Shown here: positions 27,501 to 35,803 of the stretch, one piece after another | Layout: each line of letters begins with the position of its first letter | Position numbering within the stretch: the first letter of the stretch is position 1 | Assembly: GCF_004795855.1 (NCBI RefSeq) | Contig: NZ_CP039252.1 | Location: 2,170,001 to 2,234,000, forward strand | Reading direction: 5' to 3' | From: Hydrogenophaga sp. PAMC20947 | Lineage (GTDB): Bacteria > Pseudomonadota > Gammaproteobacteria > Burkholderiales > Burkholderiaceae_C | Length of the DNA stretch: 64,000 nt | Notes under the pieces: generated by a model | Seen by the model: only the letters and a program-made list of their open reading frames with translations | What the model was told of the DNA's origin: nothing | The model's database searches: none | Position numbers and translations under genes: made by a program

Positions 27501-28391
27501 ATGCCCCGACTCACCGCTGCCGATTTCGACCAGGAACTGCTCATCTTGTTTGACGCCTATGTGCATGGCGACCTGTCCCGCCGGGGGTTTCTGGACCGCG
27601 CGGGCAAGTTCGCGGTGGGCGGCATGACGGCGGCTGGCTTGCTGGCCGCGCTCAGCCCCAACTTTGCCGCCGCGCAAGTGGTGCCCAAAGACGACGCACG
27701 GATCTCCACCGAGGTGGTGGACGTGCCCTCACCGTCGGGCTATGGCAGCTTGAAGGCCTATGTGGCCAAGCCCGCTGGCGCCACGGGCAAGCTGCCCAGC
27801 GTATTGGTGATCCATGAAAACCGGGGCCTGAACCCGCACATTGAAGACATCACGAGGCGCATTGCGCTCGAAGGCTACCTGGCACTCGCGCCCGATGCGC
27901 TGGCGCCCCTGGGCGGCTACCCTGGCGACGAAGACAAGGCCCGAGCCCTGTTTGCCACGCTCGACCAGAGCAAGACCCGGCAAGACATGCTGGCTTCGGC
28001 CAAGGCGCTCATGGGCCGCGCCGACAGCACCGGTCGCGTGGGCGTGGTGGGGTTCTGCTATGGCGGTGGCATTGCCCACATGCTGTCCACCCAGATACCC
28101 GATCTGGCCGCGGCCGTGCCTTACTACGGCAACCATCCACCAGCCGAAGACGCGGCCAAGGTGAAGGCGCCGTTGCAGATTCACTTTGCCGGTGTGGACG
28201 ACCGCATCAACAACGCCTGGCCCCCCTACGAGGCTGCCCTGAAGGCGGCGGGTGTGCGCCATGAGGCGCACCAGTATCCGGGCACCCAGCACGGCTTCAA
28301 CAACGACACCACCCCCCGTTTTGACGCCGCCGCCGCCGAACTGTCATGGGGACGGACCATGGGGTTTTTCAAAGAACATTTGAAGGGGTGA
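27501..28391 (+). CDS. Dienelactone hydrolase family protein, Tat-exported
   Basis: 296 residues from the ATG at 27501. The N terminus has a Tat-like motif SRRGFLDRAGKFAVGG, followed by a hydrophobic stretch and AAA cleavage region. The alpha/beta-hydrolase body has HENRGLNPHIEDITRR (family hallmark), the nucleophile elbow with Cys in GVVGFCYGGG, a conserved acid in FAGVDDRIN and His in YPGTQHGFNND. This Cys-Asp-His triad is typical for DLH enzymes acting on lactones or esters. A folded periplasmic enzyme is predicted. Stands alone; the substrate is unknown. Confidence 0.9.
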   Translation: MPRLTAADFDQELLILFDAYVHGDLSRRGFLDRAGKFAVGGMTAAGLLAALSPNFAAAQVVPKDDARISTEVVDVPSPSGYGSLKAYVAKPAGATGKLPSVLVIHENRGLNPHIEDITRRIALEGYLALAPDALAPLGGYPGDEDKARALFATLDQSKTRQDMLASAKALMGRADSTGRVGVVGFCYGGGIAHMLSTQIPDLAAAVPYYGNHPPAEDAAKVKAPLQIHFAGVDDRINNAWPPYEAALKAAGVRHEAHQYPGTQHGFNNDTTPRFDAAAAELSWGRTMGFFKEHLKG

Positions 28392-28490
28392 AGGCAGCAG
28401 GGGTTTCGGTGTCGGGTCCCCGGGTTTCCAACCAGCCACTGAGCGAGCCGCGCAACAGAGCGGCAAGCTTGGGCTGACGCGGGTTTTGGC

Positions 28491-28671
28491 CATCGGGCTC
28501 AGATACCGTCTTGAAAGTCAAGGCGAGCTCTCGATAGATGCGCATCAAACGCGGTGCGTGACTTGAGCACACCGCAGATCTGGCGGATCCGCTTGTGCAT
28601 GCAAGCGGCAGTCACCGCCTTGGGTGCCAGCCCGTCGGCTTTGAGCCGTTCTGCGAACACTTTCATCAGTG
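28491..28671 (-). mobile_element. IS110-type transposase remnant (copy B)
   Basis: Reverse reading gives SLMKVFAERLKADGLAPKAV, TAACMHKRIRQICGVLKSRT and a frame ending LDFQDGI, nearly the same as copy A. Homology starts at the CTCAGATACCGTCTTGAAAG terminus and stops near 28671, where unrelated sequence begins. No catalytic domain. Confidence 0.75.
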
Positions 28672-28777
28672 ACTTCGCGCGGCGAACAGCGGGAGCCAAC
28701 TTTGGTGGACGATGTGGACCGGCGGGCTTTGCTGGATGTGTTGGGCTCGGGCCTGGAGCGCTTCAATAGCTTCAGGC

Positions 28778-29002
28778 TTATTCCTCTCCAGGCTCATCCA
28801 GCTCGATTTTTCCTTCGTCCACGTAACGCTGGAAGTCGGCAACGGGAATGGCTGTGGAGCCATGTGTATCGCCCTCCACCCAGCTCAAGGTGACGTCGAG
28901 TTCTGTGATCGCCACCTCCACAGGCCCTTCGCGAATCTCCATGGCTTGGCCGTCGCCCTCGCGGTATTCGATGGTTCCCACAATGCGTGCAGTTTGAGTC
29001 AT
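28778..29002 (-). CDS. Small acidic protein, paralogue of the 37837-38067 gene
   Basis: 74 residues (MTQTARIVGTIEYREGDGQA). About two thirds identical to the gene at 37837: the shared core is GPVEV-(A/S)-ITE and LSWV-x-GD-(T/S)-HGS, with a DFRRYV/DFQRYV helix and acidic tail. Probably a compact beta-sheet cytoplasmic protein. Family unknown to me. An AAGGGAACACCG precedes the start. Confidence 0.7.
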   Translation of the reverse strand: MTQTARIVGTIEYREGDGQAMEIREGPVEVAITELDVTLSWVEGDTHGSTAIPVADFQRYVDEGKIELDEPGEE

Positions 29003-29675
29003 CGGTGTTCCCTTGAATGGTTCGTGAACCGTGCATTTCAGTATGCCCCGGTTGCCCATCCCATGCAAACCAGCACCAGCTCCCTGCGCCAGGCCTTGGG
29101 TCCCGGGACCGGGGTCATCGGGATCGGGGCAGGTCTTGGTGTTCAGCCCGAAACTTCTCACCGGTCGAAAAAAACTTACCCCCACCGCCTGTGGGTGGAC
29201 TTGTGGATAAGCTTGTTCACAAGCCGTCAAACCCTTGCGCCTGCTGGCTTTGCGAGCGGTGCTTAAATATTGAGCAGTGCCACGCCAACCCAACCTGGGG
29301 CCTTGGGGGTGTGGTAAGCGTAATGGAGCCGGCTTTCGCTCCACCCCATCTTTCAAGGCACGGTGTGCATCACAGGGAAGTCGGAGTGCGTCCGCTCAAG
29401 CTTTTCGTGCCCGCACGCCGGCTCTCCCGCTTGAAGGGCTGACCATGAACGTCAGACTCCAACGTTCACCGTCACCCGATGGCGAGACAGTTGCGCCGCC
29501 TAGGTCTCCAGCCACATGGCACGGCGCCTTTGAAACGGCCTCCGCGCTCAAGGTTCGACAAACCCTGTCGTCCGACACAAAGGTGCAGTTGAAGCTTTTT
29601 GCCAGAAAGCACATAATTTCGTCCGGGCCAACGCCAGGGTTTTGTCTGGCGCTCTCAGCGCAAGGTGCAACTGTC
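29003..29675. other. Gap ahead of the cytochrome gene
   Basis: 673 bases with no supported gene. Open frames run through it on the + strand, including an upstream extension of the cytochrome frame to 29277, but they lack a credible start or conserved content. It contains the first copy of the DnaA-box repeat (29163-29280). Confidence 0.5.
29163..29280 (+). repeat. 118-bp dispersed repeat with DnaA box, copy 1
   Basis: Nearly identical to 32079-32196. Contains TGTGGATAA at 29202-29210, the exact complement of the DnaA box TTATCCACA. That box sits inside CTTGTG...CACAAG arms. A small hairpin (CCACC...GGTGG) lies just before it. Confidence 0.8.
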
Positions 29676-30539
29676 ATGAAGCTCCTGAAATGGATCCTGC
29701 CGACCCTGCTGGTTTGCCACGGTGGCGCCCTTTGGGCGCAGCAAAACACCGCCTTGGTGGAACGCGGGAAATACCTGGTCAACGGCGTGGTGGCTTGCGG
29801 CAACTGCCACTTTCCCCGCGGCGACAAAGGGCAGCCGCTGTTTGAAAAGGGCCTATCGGGCGGCATGCCCTTCGACGAGCCCGGGTTCAACGCCATTGCC
29901 GCCAACATCACGCCAGATCCGGAAACGGGCATTGGCCGGTGGACCGATGCCGAACTGGCCAAGGCGATTCGCGAAGGCGTTCGGCCTGATAAAACCATCA
30001 TTGGCCCGCCGATGCCGATGGGTTTTTACCGCAACATCTCAGACGACGATCTCGCGGCGATCATTGCCTATTTGCGTGCGCAACCACCGGTCAAACATGC
30101 GGTGGCCAAGTCCACCTACCGCATGCCCTTGCCGCCCAGTTACGGCCCCCCCGTCATGCATGTGAAAGCGCCGCCGCTGGCGAACAAGCAAAAGTACGGT
30201 GAGTACCTGGCCAATGTGGGTCACTGCATGGAGTGCCACACGCCGCGCAACGACAACGGCATGCTGGAACTCAACCAGCTGGGGGCTGGCGGACAGGTGT
30301 TCCCCGGGCCATGGGGCGAAAGCGTTTCACGCAACCTCACCCCGCATGCCACCGGCCTGAAGGGCTGGACCGACGTCCAGATTGCCACGGCCATTCGCGA
30401 CGGCATGGACAAGAGTGGCCACCCCCTCAGGCCGCCCATGGGCTATGGCTTCTACAAGAGCATCAACGACGCCGATATGGGCGCGCTCATCGCTTACTTG
30501 CGTTCGCTGCCGCCGCAGGCCACGGTGGCGAAGAAATAG
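29676..30539 (+). CDS. Secreted diheme cytochrome c
   Basis: 287 residues from MKLLKWILPTLLVCHGGALWA, a Sec signal peptide. Two class I cytochrome c domains follow, each with a haem-binding CxxCH: CGNCH near residue 46 and CMECH near 185. Distal methionines are probably in GPPMPMGFYRNIS and the RPPMGYGFYKSI stretch. Two-haem proteins of this form serve as electron-transfer subunits of periplasmic dehydrogenases or as oxidase donors. No dehydrogenase gene is adjacent. A longer in-frame N-terminal extension exists but lacks signal-peptide logic. Confidence 0.92.
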   Translation: MKLLKWILPTLLVCHGGALWAQQNTALVERGKYLVNGVVACGNCHFPRGDKGQPLFEKGLSGGMPFDEPGFNAIAANITPDPETGIGRWTDAELAKAIREGVRPDKTIIGPPMPMGFYRNISDDDLAAIIAYLRAQPPVKHAVAKSTYRMPLPPSYGPPVMHVKAPPLANKQKYGEYLANVGHCMECHTPRNDNGMLELNQLGAGGQVFPGPWGESVSRNLTPHATGLKGWTDVQIATAIRDGMDKSGHPLRPPMGYGFYKSINDADMGALIAYLRSLPPQATVAKK

Positions 30540-31034
30540 TGGGGTGGTGGCTGCGAGCACGGTACGCCAAAATCGACCCCCCATAAGCGGAACCTGACGG
30601 GTGATCCCGACCCGGATTGAACAGCCGGGAGAAAGACCACCGCGCGCAGACTCCGTCTTGAAGGGCCATCCGGGTTTCCAAGCCATGGGCATCTAACGCG
30701 CGGGCTGATACGAATACGCTGCAGATCTGGCGCACCAGGTGGTTCTTGCATGCAGGTATGCGATCACAGCCTTGGGCCTCAACCCCCCTCCCATGGGTCG
30801 CTTCGCCAGGACCTTCATTTAAAAGCTCGGGGTCCGTGGTATTCAGGGTCCGCTATTGGGGGTCAGACACCACAGAAATCGCTGCCCGATCCATCTGCCC
30901 TTTCGCCGATGGGTTGCCCCCGGTGGGCTCCAAAAATGCCATCAAGCGATCTATACTGCCTTTGATTCAACAAGTCGGCAAATGGGCTCGGTACACATTT
31001 GTTCAATCCGTCGGGTTCAATTTGGGGAGTTTTT
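30540..31034. other. Gap with transposase remnant
   Basis: 495 bases without a supported gene. It contains remnant D (30645-30820) and a GGGGGTCAGACACCACAG motif near 30856, similar in sequence to the ends of the other remnants. Confidence 0.5.
30645..30820 (-). mobile_element. IS110-type remnant (copy D), strongly decayed
   Basis: Aligns by eye with copies A and B: CAGACTCCGTCTTGAAGGGC, GCAGATCTGGCGCACCAGGT, TTGCATGCAGGTATGCGATC, then AGCCTTGGGC. Many frameshifts; no reading frame survives. Confidence 0.6.
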
Positions 31035-31415
31035 ATGAGAGTTTCACTGGCGCTCACTTCTTTCCTTTTTTGCCTGTGCAGTGCATCTGCCCAGACCACC
31101 TTTCCCACGGAATACCCCGCCGAAGCCACTGCCATCGCGGGCACCGACCTCACAGCCCGACTGGCTGGGAAGGTGTTCACGGTGAAGTCGGCAACCAATG
31201 GCAACTGGCGCCTTGAATTCGACAACAGGGGCTACGTATTTGTTGATACCGACCAGGGTTTTCGCGACAACGGGCCGTGGCTGGTCGAGGGCGAAAAGTG
31301 GTGCACCAAATTGCCCAAAGCTGGAGACAACTGCTCAGAACTGTATGCGGTGGGCAATGTGCTGTACTACAAACGCGCCAGGAATGGAGAAGTGGTCCCG
31401 ATGACCCTTCGCTGA
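31035..31415 (+). CDS. Small secreted protein of unknown function
   Basis: 126 residues. Signal peptide MRVSLALTSFLFCLCSASAQ, then a beta-rich body (LTARLAGKVFTVKSATNGNW, RLEFDNRGYVFVDTDQGF) with two cysteines (Cys91, Cys100 region, WCTKLPKAGDNCSEL) that could form a disulfide. GGGGAG stands 6 bases before the ATG. Resembles small periplasmic lipocalin-like or DUF995-type proteins, but I cannot name the family. Stands alone. Confidence 0.75.
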   Translation: MRVSLALTSFLFCLCSASAQTTFPTEYPAEATAIAGTDLTARLAGKVFTVKSATNGNWRLEFDNRGYVFVDTDQGFRDNGPWLVEGEKWCTKLPKAGDNCSELYAVGNVLYYKRARNGEVVPMTLR

Positions 31416-31522
31416 CTCGGGGGCCAGCCCCCGAGGCCAAGGCCTCCAACTTCGCAGGGCTGCGACGACCCTGCCGATGGGGTCAGATTCAAAGCCTTCG
31501 GCTTCAAGCCAGGGTTGACCGG

Positions 31523-31948
31523 TCAGGGGCAGTCGACCGTCAAGTCAACGTCGTAGGCCGTGAGTTCGGGCTTGTCTCGCGAAGGCTTGAAGTTTGCTTT
31601 GAGGGCCAGTCCGGTGGGCGTCAGCTTGATGGCCTTGGTGGTGCCGAATTTGTAGACCCTGCCACCGGCGAGCACGTTGAAAGCACCCCCGAGTTGGGTC
31701 ATGTCAGCGGAAACCGAGACGGCGATGCCATCGCCGTTGCGGTCTTTGGCATCGGCCTCCATGCCCGGGTCAGACATGGCCTTGAGTCTGTCCGACGTTC
31801 CGAGCTTGCTCCGCTCGCAGACGGCCTTCACGTCGATCGGTTTCCCGTCGACGGTCCCCTTGATCGTGCCGTTGTAGCTGGGCGCCGCGTTGGCGAACCC
31901 GCTCAACAACAGACAGCATGCTGCCGCGAGGGTCTGAATGGCTTTCAT
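31523..31948 (-). CDS. Small secreted protein
   Basis: 141 residues from the ATG at 31948 with AGGAAG upstream. Signal peptide MKAIQTLAAACCLLLSGFANA. The mature part, beginning APSYNGTIKGTVDGKPIDVK, is lysine- and threonine-rich with many predicted strands, a DRNGDGIAVSVSAD loop and a final cysteine. No family recognised. Likely periplasmic. Confidence 0.75.
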   Translation of the reverse strand: MKAIQTLAAACCLLLSGFANAAPSYNGTIKGTVDGKPIDVKAVCERSKLGTSDRLKAMSDPGMEADAKDRNGDGIAVSVSADMTQLGGAFNVLAGGRVYKFGTTKAIKLTPTGLALKANFKPSRDKPELTAYDVDLTVDCP

Positions 31949-32383
31949 TTGTCGGCTTCCTGGTGAGTGAACGACATTCACTCTACTACCACCGCAAGAC
32001 CTGGGCAATGGGCCAAATCGCCACCCGTCGAAGCCATCTGGGGCTGGTCTCGCCCTTTTTTGCCTGAAAACGCTCACTGGTCAAAAAAGACTTACCCCCG
32101 CCGCCTGTGGGCGAACTTGTGGATAAGCTTGTTCACAAGCCGTCAAACCCTTGCGCCTGCTGGCTTTGCGAGGAGCGCCTAAATATTAAGCAGTGGCAAG
32201 CCAGCCGAATGCGGTGGCTGGGGTGTGTGGTATGGGCTGCTCAAAGGCCGCTGAGGCCCATTTGACACGCAGAATCAAGCAAAAGAAGCGCTGCATTGAC
32301 CGGTACAGGCTGGCGCGGGGCCCACCCCGGTCGCACCACCACGGCAAGAGGCGCCGCGGGTGGTGATGGCTCAAAACCGGGCG
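31949..32383. other. Gap with second DnaA-box repeat
   Basis: 435 bases without a supported gene between two leftward genes. Its centre is the second copy of the DnaA-box repeat (32079-32196). Confidence 0.5.
32079..32196 (+). repeat. 118-bp dispersed repeat with DnaA box, copy 2
   Basis: Nearly identical to 29163-29280. The DnaA-box complement TGTGGATAA is at 32118-32126. In the adjoining hairpin the pair A-T of copy 1 is G-C here (CCGCC...GGCG), a compensating change that hints at a structured element. Confidence 0.8.
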
Positions 32384-33010
32384 TTATTTTTTACCGCCTC
32401 CGTTGCCATTGCCATTGCCCTTTCCCCCGCCGTTGCTGTTGCCATTGTTGCCATTGCCGCTACTGCCGCCTCCGTCGCCCTTGCCGCTGCCGCTGCTGCC
32501 GCCTCCGTCGCTGTTGCCCTTGCTGTTGCTGCTCCCGTTCCCGCGTTCGTTGCCTCTTTTATCGCTCTGGGTTTCGCTGCCTTTGCGGCCGTCGCTTTTG
32601 CTTGTGCTTTTACTCTTGCGGCTGTCAGCAACTTCGGTGCGTTTGGGGTCGTCAGCGCGCTTGGCGCGATTGGCCGCGCTCACGACCGGACCCAGCTTAA
32701 GACCCAGTGAGTGGGCAATTTCGCCCCAGCCCATGCCGCTGGTTCGTTGCGCCTGAATGGATTGGACTGCTGCGTTCACCTCAGCCGGGGTGGGGTTGGT
32801 GATGCCTTGTTTGCTCAAGTCCGCCAGGGCGAGGTGGGTGGCGAAGTCTTGCTTGGGTGCAGTTGCCTGCCTGATTGGCGCTTCTGGCGCTTCTGGCACG
32901 GCCGGCGTTGTCACCGTTACCTGCACGGTGGTGGCCGCATGGGCCCCCAGACTGGCGAGCAGGGCCGCGGATACAAGGACCTTGAGCATTGAATGGGGAG
33001 CGAGGCGCAT
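32384..33010 (-). CDS. Secreted protein with Gly/Asn/Ser low-complexity tail
   Basis: 208 residues; starts at 33010 (MRLAPHSM) or 32989 (MLKVLVSA). Signal peptide VLVSAALLASLGAHA. The middle, KQGITNPTPAEVNAAVQSIQ and GMGWGEIAHSLGLKLG, is a conserved helical segment found in small beta-proteobacterial exported proteins. The last ~85 residues are Lys/Ser- and then Gly/Asn-rich (GNGNNGNSNGGGKGNGNGNG). The tail is encoded by near-repetitive triplets, so it may vary in length between strains. Function unknown. Confidence 0.75.
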   Translation of the reverse strand: MRLAPHSMLKVLVSAALLASLGAHAATTVQVTVTTPAVPEAPEAPIRQATAPKQDFATHLALADLSKQGITNPTPAEVNAAVQSIQAQRTSGMGWGEIAHSLGLKLGPVVSAANRAKRADDPKRTEVADSRKSKSTSKSDGRKGSETQSDKRGNERGNGSSNSKGNSDGGGSSGSGKGDGGGSSGNGNNGNSNGGGKGNGNGNGGGKK

Positions 33011-33215
33011 GGTGTCTCCGTGTCGTTTTGAGATAAAACGTTGTCGAAGGGCAGTGTAGGGCCGGGACCGTCAGCACCAGCAACCAACGTGTAACAAATC
33101 AACGTGGCCCCAGGGACGCCCCACCCCGGACTCAGGTTTCGCCTTTTGCCTCTCCGGGCGGATACCGGGTAGAGGTCGCTGCGAGGTGTCGACCCCTTCG
33201 CCGTGTCTGCCGCGC

Positions 33216-33842
33216 TCAGTTGCCAAAGAACCCATTGCACAGTTGCTGCTCACAAGGCACACCGTCCCCATCGCCGTCCATTTTGGGATCGGGACAATTT
33301 TGCAGAAAAAACTTGGCCTCTTCGCAAGAGCTCATCTGCGAGCAATGCTGCCGCCCATCGCATTGGAAGGCGGGTTGTTGCGGCTGCCGCGTCACCGATA
33401 CGGCTCCACCCATGAGCGACTGCGGCACGCCCCTCACCCCTTCGGACACACCTGCATAGCGGGAATACACATACCAACCCAAACCGGCGAGAAGCGCGAT
33501 GGCCACCAGCACCGAGCCAAGGGAAGTGGACTGAGAGCTTGAATGGGTGCGCCGATGCGCGCGCAAGTCTTGCGCCTGAGGCGAGTGGTTGGGGCGGGCA
33601 GCTCTTGCCGCCCGTTTTGCCCCGGGTCGCTGAAGGCGCACGGCCCGTTTGCGCTGGTCGCGGTCCAGTTCGATCTCAAAGGTCAGCGCCTCGCCCACGG
33701 TGGGTGGCCGTCCGTCGCGTGGAAAAGCCGACACGTGCACAAACAACTCCTGGTCGCCATGCTCGGCCACCAGGAAGCCAAAGCCTCGCTCAACGTTCCA
33801 TTTTTTGAGCGTGCCGTTGAATCGGGGCGTGGGGGTGTTCAT
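33216..33842 (-). CDS. Cold-shock domain protein with membrane helix and excalibur domain
   Basis: 208 residues from MNTPTPRFNGTLKKW. Residues 5-70 are a cold-shock/OB domain with the nucleic-acid-binding motifs GFGFL and LFVHVSAF. A basic linker (RPGAKRAARAARPN) follows, then one helix (LGSVLVAIALLAGLGWYVY). The C-terminal excalibur calcium-binding motif is CSQMSSCEEAKFFLQNCP with DGDGDGVPCE. CSD plus DUF1294-like fusions are common; CSD plus excalibur is less so. The helix would put RNA binding in the cytoplasm and calcium binding in the periplasm. Confidence 0.87.
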   Translation of the reverse strand: MNTPTPRFNGTLKKWNVERGFGFLVAEHGDQELFVHVSAFPRDGRPPTVGEALTFEIELDRDQRKRAVRLQRPGAKRAARAARPNHSPQAQDLRAHRRTHSSSQSTSLGSVLVAIALLAGLGWYVYSRYAGVSEGVRGVPQSLMGGAVSVTRQPQQPAFQCDGRQHCSQMSSCEEAKFFLQNCPDPKMDGDGDGVPCEQQLCNGFFGN

Positions 33843-33927
33843 GGCCAAGGGCAAGGGTAAGGGGTCATTGAGGAAAAAAAGGGTGCGCTGCTAGACGCTT
33901 GACCAGAGCGAGCGGTGGCAGGCCGCA

Positions 33928-34113
33928 TCAACCTCCGCCTTGGGCATCCACGGCCAGTTCGATCAGCCAGCGGTCACCCCAGTTGGAAAACACCTGCGCC
34001 TGGTTGAATGTAGGGATCAGTTCTGACGCCAACGCGGGCTTGCGCTGTTTCGAGCCCAATGCTTCAACGTCTTTCGCCGAATGGGTTTCTTCGCTAACTG
34101 CGTCTTCTCCCAT
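33928..34113 (-). CDS. Possible small protein
   Basis: 61 residues (MGEDAVSEETHSAKDVEALG), ending QVFSNWGDRWLIELAVDAQG. No clear Shine-Dalgarno and no family recognised. Codon pattern is weakly in favour. It could be a small real gene or chance. Confidence 0.35.
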   Translation of the reverse strand: MGEDAVSEETHSAKDVEALGSKQRKPALASELIPTFNQAQVFSNWGDRWLIELAVDAQGGG

Positions 34114-34454
34114 AATTGGGCGATTCTAAGGAGTTGAAACGGCGACACCGCCATCACCACTGACAAGGCTGCTGGGTACAGTTCGCGGGATTCAAATGTG
34201 GATTTCTGGGGGCAGCCTCCTATTTGAAGACCGCAAGTCTTCGCTGCGGGCCACGGCCGCCCAGGCTTCTGGTTGATACAGCCTTTTCCCGAGGCATGCT
34301 GGACGCCAAAAAACCTGCATTTTTTTGGGCGCGGCAGCACCTGGGTGTGCCCTTGACACCTTGCGATCCACGGCGTTGGCGCAAGGCCCTGCGGTGGGCG
34401 CAGGCATCTGTGACACGCCAGCCATGGCACGTTGCGCGGGTACAAAATGCGTCC
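34114..34454. other. Gap upstream of glutathione peroxidase gene
   Basis: 341 bases. The peroxidase frame stays open upstream to 34224 but shows no signal peptide or family match before the ATG at 34455, so I treat this as non-coding. No regulatory site recognised. Confidence 0.45.
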
Positions 34455-35024
34455 ATGCCAATACGCCGCCTCATGCTTTCGCTGGGGGTCTTGCTGACCC
34501 CTTTTGCTGCCATGCCCGCGCTGGCCCAAGTGCCGCCCTGCCCTGGCCTGCTTTCACACAGTTTTGCCCGCTTGCAAGACGGCGCACCGCAAAACCTTTG
34601 TCAGTACGCCGGCAAACTGGTGCTGGTGGTGAACACCGCAAGCTATTGCGGCTTCACCCCACAGTACGAGGGGCTGGAGGCGCTGTACGCGAAGTACGGG
34701 CCGCGCGGTTTGGTGGTGCTGGGTTTCCCGTCGAACAACTTCGGCCAGCAAGAGCCAGGCAACGCCAAGCAGATTGCCGATTTGTGCTTCAACACCTATG
34801 GCGTGAAGTTCCCGATGTTCAACAAATCCGACGTGGTGGGCGCGCAGCGCAACGCCTTCTACACCCAGCTGTTTCAGGCCACGAAGGCCGCACCGCAGTG
34901 GAACTTCCACAAATACCTGATCAGCCGCGACGGCCAGCGCGTCGCCAGCTTTGCCAGCGAAGTCGAGCCGGGCAGCGCGGCGATGGTGACGGCGGTTGAG
35001 GCGGGCTTAAGCCAGAAACCTTGA
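34455..35024 (+). CDS. Periplasmic glutathione peroxidase-like protein
   Basis: 189 residues. Signal peptide MPIRRLMLSLGVLLTPFAAM...ALA. Thioredoxin-fold peroxidase body with the peroxidatic Cys in NTASYCGFTPQYEGLE (Cys replaces selenocysteine), FPSNNFGQQEPG with the catalytic Gln, and the WNFHKYLISRDG motif supplying Trp/Asn. Reduces peroxides with thioredoxin or glutathione; export suggests a periplasmic role against peroxide stress. The signal is the main departure from typical cytoplasmic BtuE. Converges with the Crp/Fnr-type gene. Confidence 0.93.
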   Translation: MPIRRLMLSLGVLLTPFAAMPALAQVPPCPGLLSHSFARLQDGAPQNLCQYAGKLVLVVNTASYCGFTPQYEGLEALYAKYGPRGLVVLGFPSNNFGQQEPGNAKQIADLCFNTYGVKFPMFNKSDVVGAQRNAFYTQLFQATKAAPQWNFHKYLISRDGQRVASFASEVEPGSAAMVTAVEAGLSQKP

Positions 35025-35056
35025 AGCGGCTCGAGCGCGTGGGCGCACGCTGTCAC

Positions 35057-35689
35057 TCACGCACGCGCGGGGTCCGGTTCGGCACAGGCCAACGTTATAT
35101 AGCCCGTCTCGCGGAACACCACGCCGCCTTTCTCCAGCGCGGCCAAGGTGCGGTAGAGCGCTTCGTGGGTCACGGCCAGCTCGGTGGCCAAAGACTTCAG
35201 GCCAGTCCCGATGCGAAGGCGGCCATCCACACCTTCGGTTTCAATCATGTGCAGCAGCCGTTGGTCCACACCCTTGAGCGACATGCGCTCACACTGCGCC
35301 CGCAGCCGGCGCACCTCTGCGTTGAGCATGGCGATCCAGCGCAAGGCGAAGGCCGGGTCTGACGCCAGCGCTGCCCTGAGCGGCTCGATGGGCAGCGACA
35401 CCGCCTGACCCGCGGCGATCACCACCGCGTCGCAGTGGTAGCTGCCCGATTGCAGGCTGGCCTCGGCCACAAAACCCTCGCGAACCCGCTGAAGCACCAC
35501 GGTATTGCCCTGTTCACCCAGGCGCTCCAGCGCGATCTCGCCGCAGACCACGAAGACCATGCGGCGGGGTCTCTGGCGTTGCAGAAACAGGCGCTCTCCC
35601 TTGCGCAGTTCAACGCCAGATGCAAGGGCGGTGAGGCTGGCTGGGAGCAACTTGCGCAGCGTGTCGGGTAGCTGAAACGGTGGGCTCAT
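35057..35689 (-). CDS. Crp/Fnr-family transcription regulator
   Basis: 210 residues. Cyclic-nucleotide-binding fold (about 20-125: GVELRKGERLFLQRQRPRRM, FVVCGEIALERLGEQGN). It lacks the Fnr cysteine cluster, and the cAMP pocket is not conserved. The long dimer helix is followed by a winged HTH (GTGLKSLATELAVTHEALYRTLAALEKGGVV). Divergent from the 35804 gene, with a perfect FNR-box-like palindrome between them. It probably controls that neighbour and itself. The signal sensed is unknown. Confidence 0.88.
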   Translation of the reverse strand: MSPPFQLPDTLRKLLPASLTALASGVELRKGERLFLQRQRPRRMVFVVCGEIALERLGEQGNTVVLQRVREGFVAEASLQSGSYHCDAVVIAAGQAVSLPIEPLRAALASDPAFALRWIAMLNAEVRRLRAQCERMSLKGVDQRLLHMIETEGVDGRLRIGTGLKSLATELAVTHEALYRTLAALEKGGVVFRETGYITLACAEPDPARA

Positions 35690-35724
35690 AGGAACGTTGA
35701 TGAATGCCGATGAAAGTTGGGCCG

Positions 35725-35740
35725 TATGATTCGAATCATA
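35725..35740. promoter_or_regulatory. 16-bp perfect palindrome, FNR-box-like
   Basis: TATGATTCGAATCATA. The core TGAT-N4-ATCA matches the spacing of Crp/Fnr sites (TTGAT-N4-ATCAA). It is 36 bases upstream of the Crp/Fnr-type regulator start and 64 bases upstream of the divergent gene, so it is a likely operator for both. Confidence 0.7.
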
Positions 35741-35803
35741 TGTGAGCGGCCGCTTCGTACCGATAATCAAGCGCATCGGCACACGTTCAACCGGGGAAAC
35801 CAC

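Noticed and set aside
29277..29675. Upstream extension of the cytochrome c frame
   Set aside because: The signal peptide starts at 29676. Upstream codons lack any domain and begin inside a repeat.
32403..32756. Leu/Pro-rich frame on the + strand
   Set aside because: Product of the Gly/Asn codon repeats of the opposite gene (32384-33010).
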